Assembly (NCBI GenBank): GCA_017516865.1
Contig: JAFXAU010000002.1
Span: forward strand, 16,648 to 80,647
Length of the DNA: 64,000 bases
Source of the DNA: Bacteroidales bacterium
GTDB taxonomy: Bacteria; Bacteroidota; Bacteroidia; Bacteroidales; UBA1715
Direction of reading: 5' to 3'
The notes under the pieces are model-generated. The model was not told the DNA's origin. It saw only the letters and a program-made list of their open reading frames with translations, and did not search any database. Positions 62,051 to 64,000 of this stretch are shown here, in pieces. How positions within the stretch are numbered: the first letter of the stretch is position 1; each line of letters starts with the position of its first letter. The position numbers were made by a program, and so were the translations under genes.

Positions 62051-63850
62051 TTATTGTATCACAATTTTTTGTATCGCACCGTAATACATACCCTTGTCGG
62101 ATGCTACATACGAGCGAACATAGTACGTTCCAGCCGACAACACTGGAGTAACAAACGATGCTTCACCCGCAGAAGTTCCAACTTCTTGATGTACATCGGA
62201 AGCCGAAGGATATGGTGTTGTTCCATAACATACACCATACGAATAAATCACAGCATTGTCGGAAAGTGCCTCTACACCACAACCACCTTTAATTTTACCA
62301 TCTGCAACCGTTACTTCTGCCAAGGCAGAAACTGCATTATACGTCAACAAGGCAGAAACTGCTTCTTCTATTTTTCCCTGCAGCGACGATTCCATAGTCG
62401 ATTTCAAAGAATTTTCTATTGTTGTAACCGCGCCACTCTCGTTTAACAAGTCTACGAAATCAATGCCTTGAAGCAATTGTTCAACGTTGATGTCTGCAAT
62501 AATTGCCTCGGTAATACCAAGGTTCTTCACTATTGAAATAATCTTATCCTTACCGAAATCATTCAAAAACTCATTGACAACTGATTCTGTCAAATATTTT
62601 TTCGCATATTGTTTTACGTATGCCTTGAACGAGTCGTTTGTAAGAACAGACTCCATGTATTCTTTTATCAATTCCTTATGTTCTTTAGCAATATCTATAA
62701 ATTTCTTCACGTACGATTTTGTCAATTCCTCATCATTTAGCAAGTAATCAACGATTTTCCTGCCCAATTTGTTGACATATTCAGGGTCAGCCAAAACCAT
62801 ATCAACTATTTCAGATCCATATTTCTTGATTGATTCAGTATCGCTTAAAATGTCCTCGATAATTGCGTCGCGAACTTCAGGATCTTTAAATGCGGCATAC
62901 AGAATATCAAGCACAAGACCGTTCAAATCATTCTCTTGAATATAATTCTTGTCATTTTCCAACTCACTCACAGCCGTCGGTATATCGATAATTTTTGCAT
63001 AATCAGCCAAATCAGCTGCTACTAAATAATTTGCATCGTTTTCAAATGCAGAAACTTTTGTAGGAACAATTGGCAGTTCATCCTTGGTTGCATAAGAAGC
63101 CAATGCAGCAGTGGTAATATAATCAGCATCGTTTTCCAAATCGCTCACTTTCGTTGGAACAACTGGCAAATCTGTTTTCTTCGCATAGTCCGTCAAATCT
63201 ATCTGCGACAATTCTTCTTTCGTCGCATAATTTGCATCGTTTTCCAAATCACTCACCTTCGTTGGAACAACTGGCAAATCTGCGACTTTAGCATACTCTG
63301 ACATATCTATTTGCGACAAATCCTCTTTCGTTGCGTATTGACCTAAATCAGAAGTTGTTACATATTTTGCATCGTTCGTCAAATCGCTCACTTTCGCCGG
63401 AATAGCAGGCGTATTGGTTACTCTACTATAATCAATCGTTTCTACTGTTTGGGCGCAAAACGCATACGGCACAGTCATAAAAGACTGCACTGATTCAATG
63501 TCGTAACTCACGCCGCCTGTAATGTCAACACCGATAACGATTGAATAAGAATCACTTGCCCAACTAATATCGTCCAGACTACCGGCAAGATGGTCGCCTT
63601 CGCCAATTTCTATGGTCAACAAACCATTTACGTTGGTTTCAACTACTTGGGTTTCAGCAAAAACCTCGGTTCTTTGCGAATTAATAATGGCTACACGAAC
63701 GCCAATAGGCTTTTCTGTTACTAAATTACCCTCGCTGTCGCGAACAACGGCTTGGTAATTCATTTTTGACGGGACTTGTGCAAACACCGACACGGACATA
63801 CCAATCAGCAATGCACCAATAGCTGCGAAACGAACAATCAGATTTTTCAT
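62051..63850 (-). CDS. Secreted tail-fibre-like surface protein with helical stalk
   Basis: A 599-residue protein. Signal peptide (MKNLIVRFAAIGALLIGMSV to VFAQ). The N-terminal domain (VPSKMNYQAVVRDSEGNLVT) is the one in the 1521-residue adhesin. A stalk follows of four to five repeats of VPTKVSDLENDANYAT and KEELSQIDLTDYAKKTDLP (~150-300). A long all-helical region spans ~310-500 (YVNKLGRKIVDYLLNDEELT, IVKNLGITEAIIADINVEQL). The C-terminal ~90 residues form one FN3-like domain (YSYGVCYGTTPYPSASDVHQ, TYYVRSYVASDKGMYYGAI). Likely an adhesin; no T9SS tail. Its promoter is not evident. Confidence 0.8.
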   Translation of the reverse strand: MKNLIVRFAAIGALLIGMSVSVFAQVPSKMNYQAVVRDSEGNLVTEKPIGVRVAIINSQRTEVFAETQVVETNVNGLLTIEIGEGDHLAGSLDDISWASDSYSIVIGVDITGGVSYDIESVQSFMTVPYAFCAQTVETIDYSRVTNTPAIPAKVSDLTNDAKYVTTSDLGQYATKEDLSQIDMSEYAKVADLPVVPTKVSDLENDANYATKEELSQIDLTDYAKKTDLPVVPTKVSDLENDADYITTAALASYATKDELPIVPTKVSAFENDANYLVAADLADYAKIIDIPTAVSELENDKNYIQENDLNGLVLDILYAAFKDPEVRDAIIEDILSDTESIKKYGSEIVDMVLADPEYVNKLGRKIVDYLLNDEELTKSYVKKFIDIAKEHKELIKEYMESVLTNDSFKAYVKQYAKKYLTESVVNEFLNDFGKDKIISIVKNLGITEAIIADINVEQLLQGIDFVDLLNESGAVTTIENSLKSTMESSLQGKIEEAVSALLTYNAVSALAEVTVADGKIKGGCGVEALSDNAVIYSYGVCYGTTPYPSASDVHQEVGTSAGEASFVTPVLSAGTYYVRSYVASDKGMYYGAIQKIVIQ

Positions 63851-64000
63851 TTTTTTATTATCCTAAAATCCGCAACTATCATCCAATACACGATTAAGGG
63901 TAGATTTATGAGTCGTTAGTAGCAGCTTTCAGTAAAAAGCAACAGCACAACATCAATATGTAGCCACCATCCCCTTACCCCACGATGCGACTTGAGGTAA
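63851..64000. other. Gene-free end of the window
   Basis: Upstream flank of the adhesin gene. No coding frame, repeat or clear promoter box seen in these 150 bases. Confidence 0.4.

Overview
The window reads as a chromosomal segment of a member of Bacteroidota, most likely order Bacteroidales. The evidence is internal. Promoter -7 boxes of the TAnnTTTG type precede many genes and Shine-Dalgarno sites are scarce. Two proteins end in type IX secretion (Por) sorting domains, and Cys lipoproteins are frequent. An unbroken rpsL-rpsG-fusA-S10-spc-alpha ribosomal superoperon fills one third of the window. TGA is used as a stop, so the code is standard. I see no rRNA, CRISPR array, integrase or transposase. 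Genus cannot be decided from the sequence.

Left part (1-8.0 kb): a truncated aldo/keto reductase-ferredoxin-DUF1893 fusion; a three-gene translationally coupled DUF3791/DUF3990 module that looks toxin-antitoxin-like; tatA-tatC; an HD hydrolase; argH; rfbB with a two-domain FKBP lipoprotein. Envelope/accessory part (8-15.5 kb): an unusual one-piece ECF sigma factor that continues into a transmembrane helix and an outer-membrane beta-barrel-like domain. It is preceded by a 30-bp site that recurs exactly once more, in front of the next surface-protein gene. Then come a C10 (streptopain-like) protease with a T9SS tail, two tandem Cys-rich lipoproteins, and a radical SAM/SPASM enzyme with two tandem lipoprotein partners (the rSAM/lipoprotein system).

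Middle (15.5-26 kb): rsmE, an AsmA/DUF748-like protein, typA/bipA, a methyltransferase, a YejM-like membrane sulfatase-fold protein, a zinc-ribbon protein, tRNA-Pro(GGG) and a GH65 phosphorylase. Recombination-scarred part (26-36 kb): decayed KilA-N and ORF6N genes, one intact gene of each type, and a 1521-residue repeat-rich adhesin with its T9SS-tailed partner. A duplicated block made of adhesin tail, terminator and promoter shows this region was shuffled by segmental duplication. Then come a 7-TM AraC regulator, an acyl-AMP ligase/ACP/acyltransferase operon, two lipoproteins and an iron alcohol dehydrogenase.

Right part (41.6-58.5 kb): the minus-strand ribosomal superoperon from rpsL to rplQ, including rpmD and the 38-codon rpmJ, with a clear promoter and terminator; map is missing between secY and infA. 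The end (58.6-64 kb) holds a BspA-like leucine-rich repeat protein without a signal peptide, a LETM1-like protein and a second tail-fibre-like adhesin. Several dispersed intergenic repeat families (GAGAGTGGAGAGACGA minisatellites, GTAGAGACG palindromes, AATTATGAATTATG strings) occur between genes.
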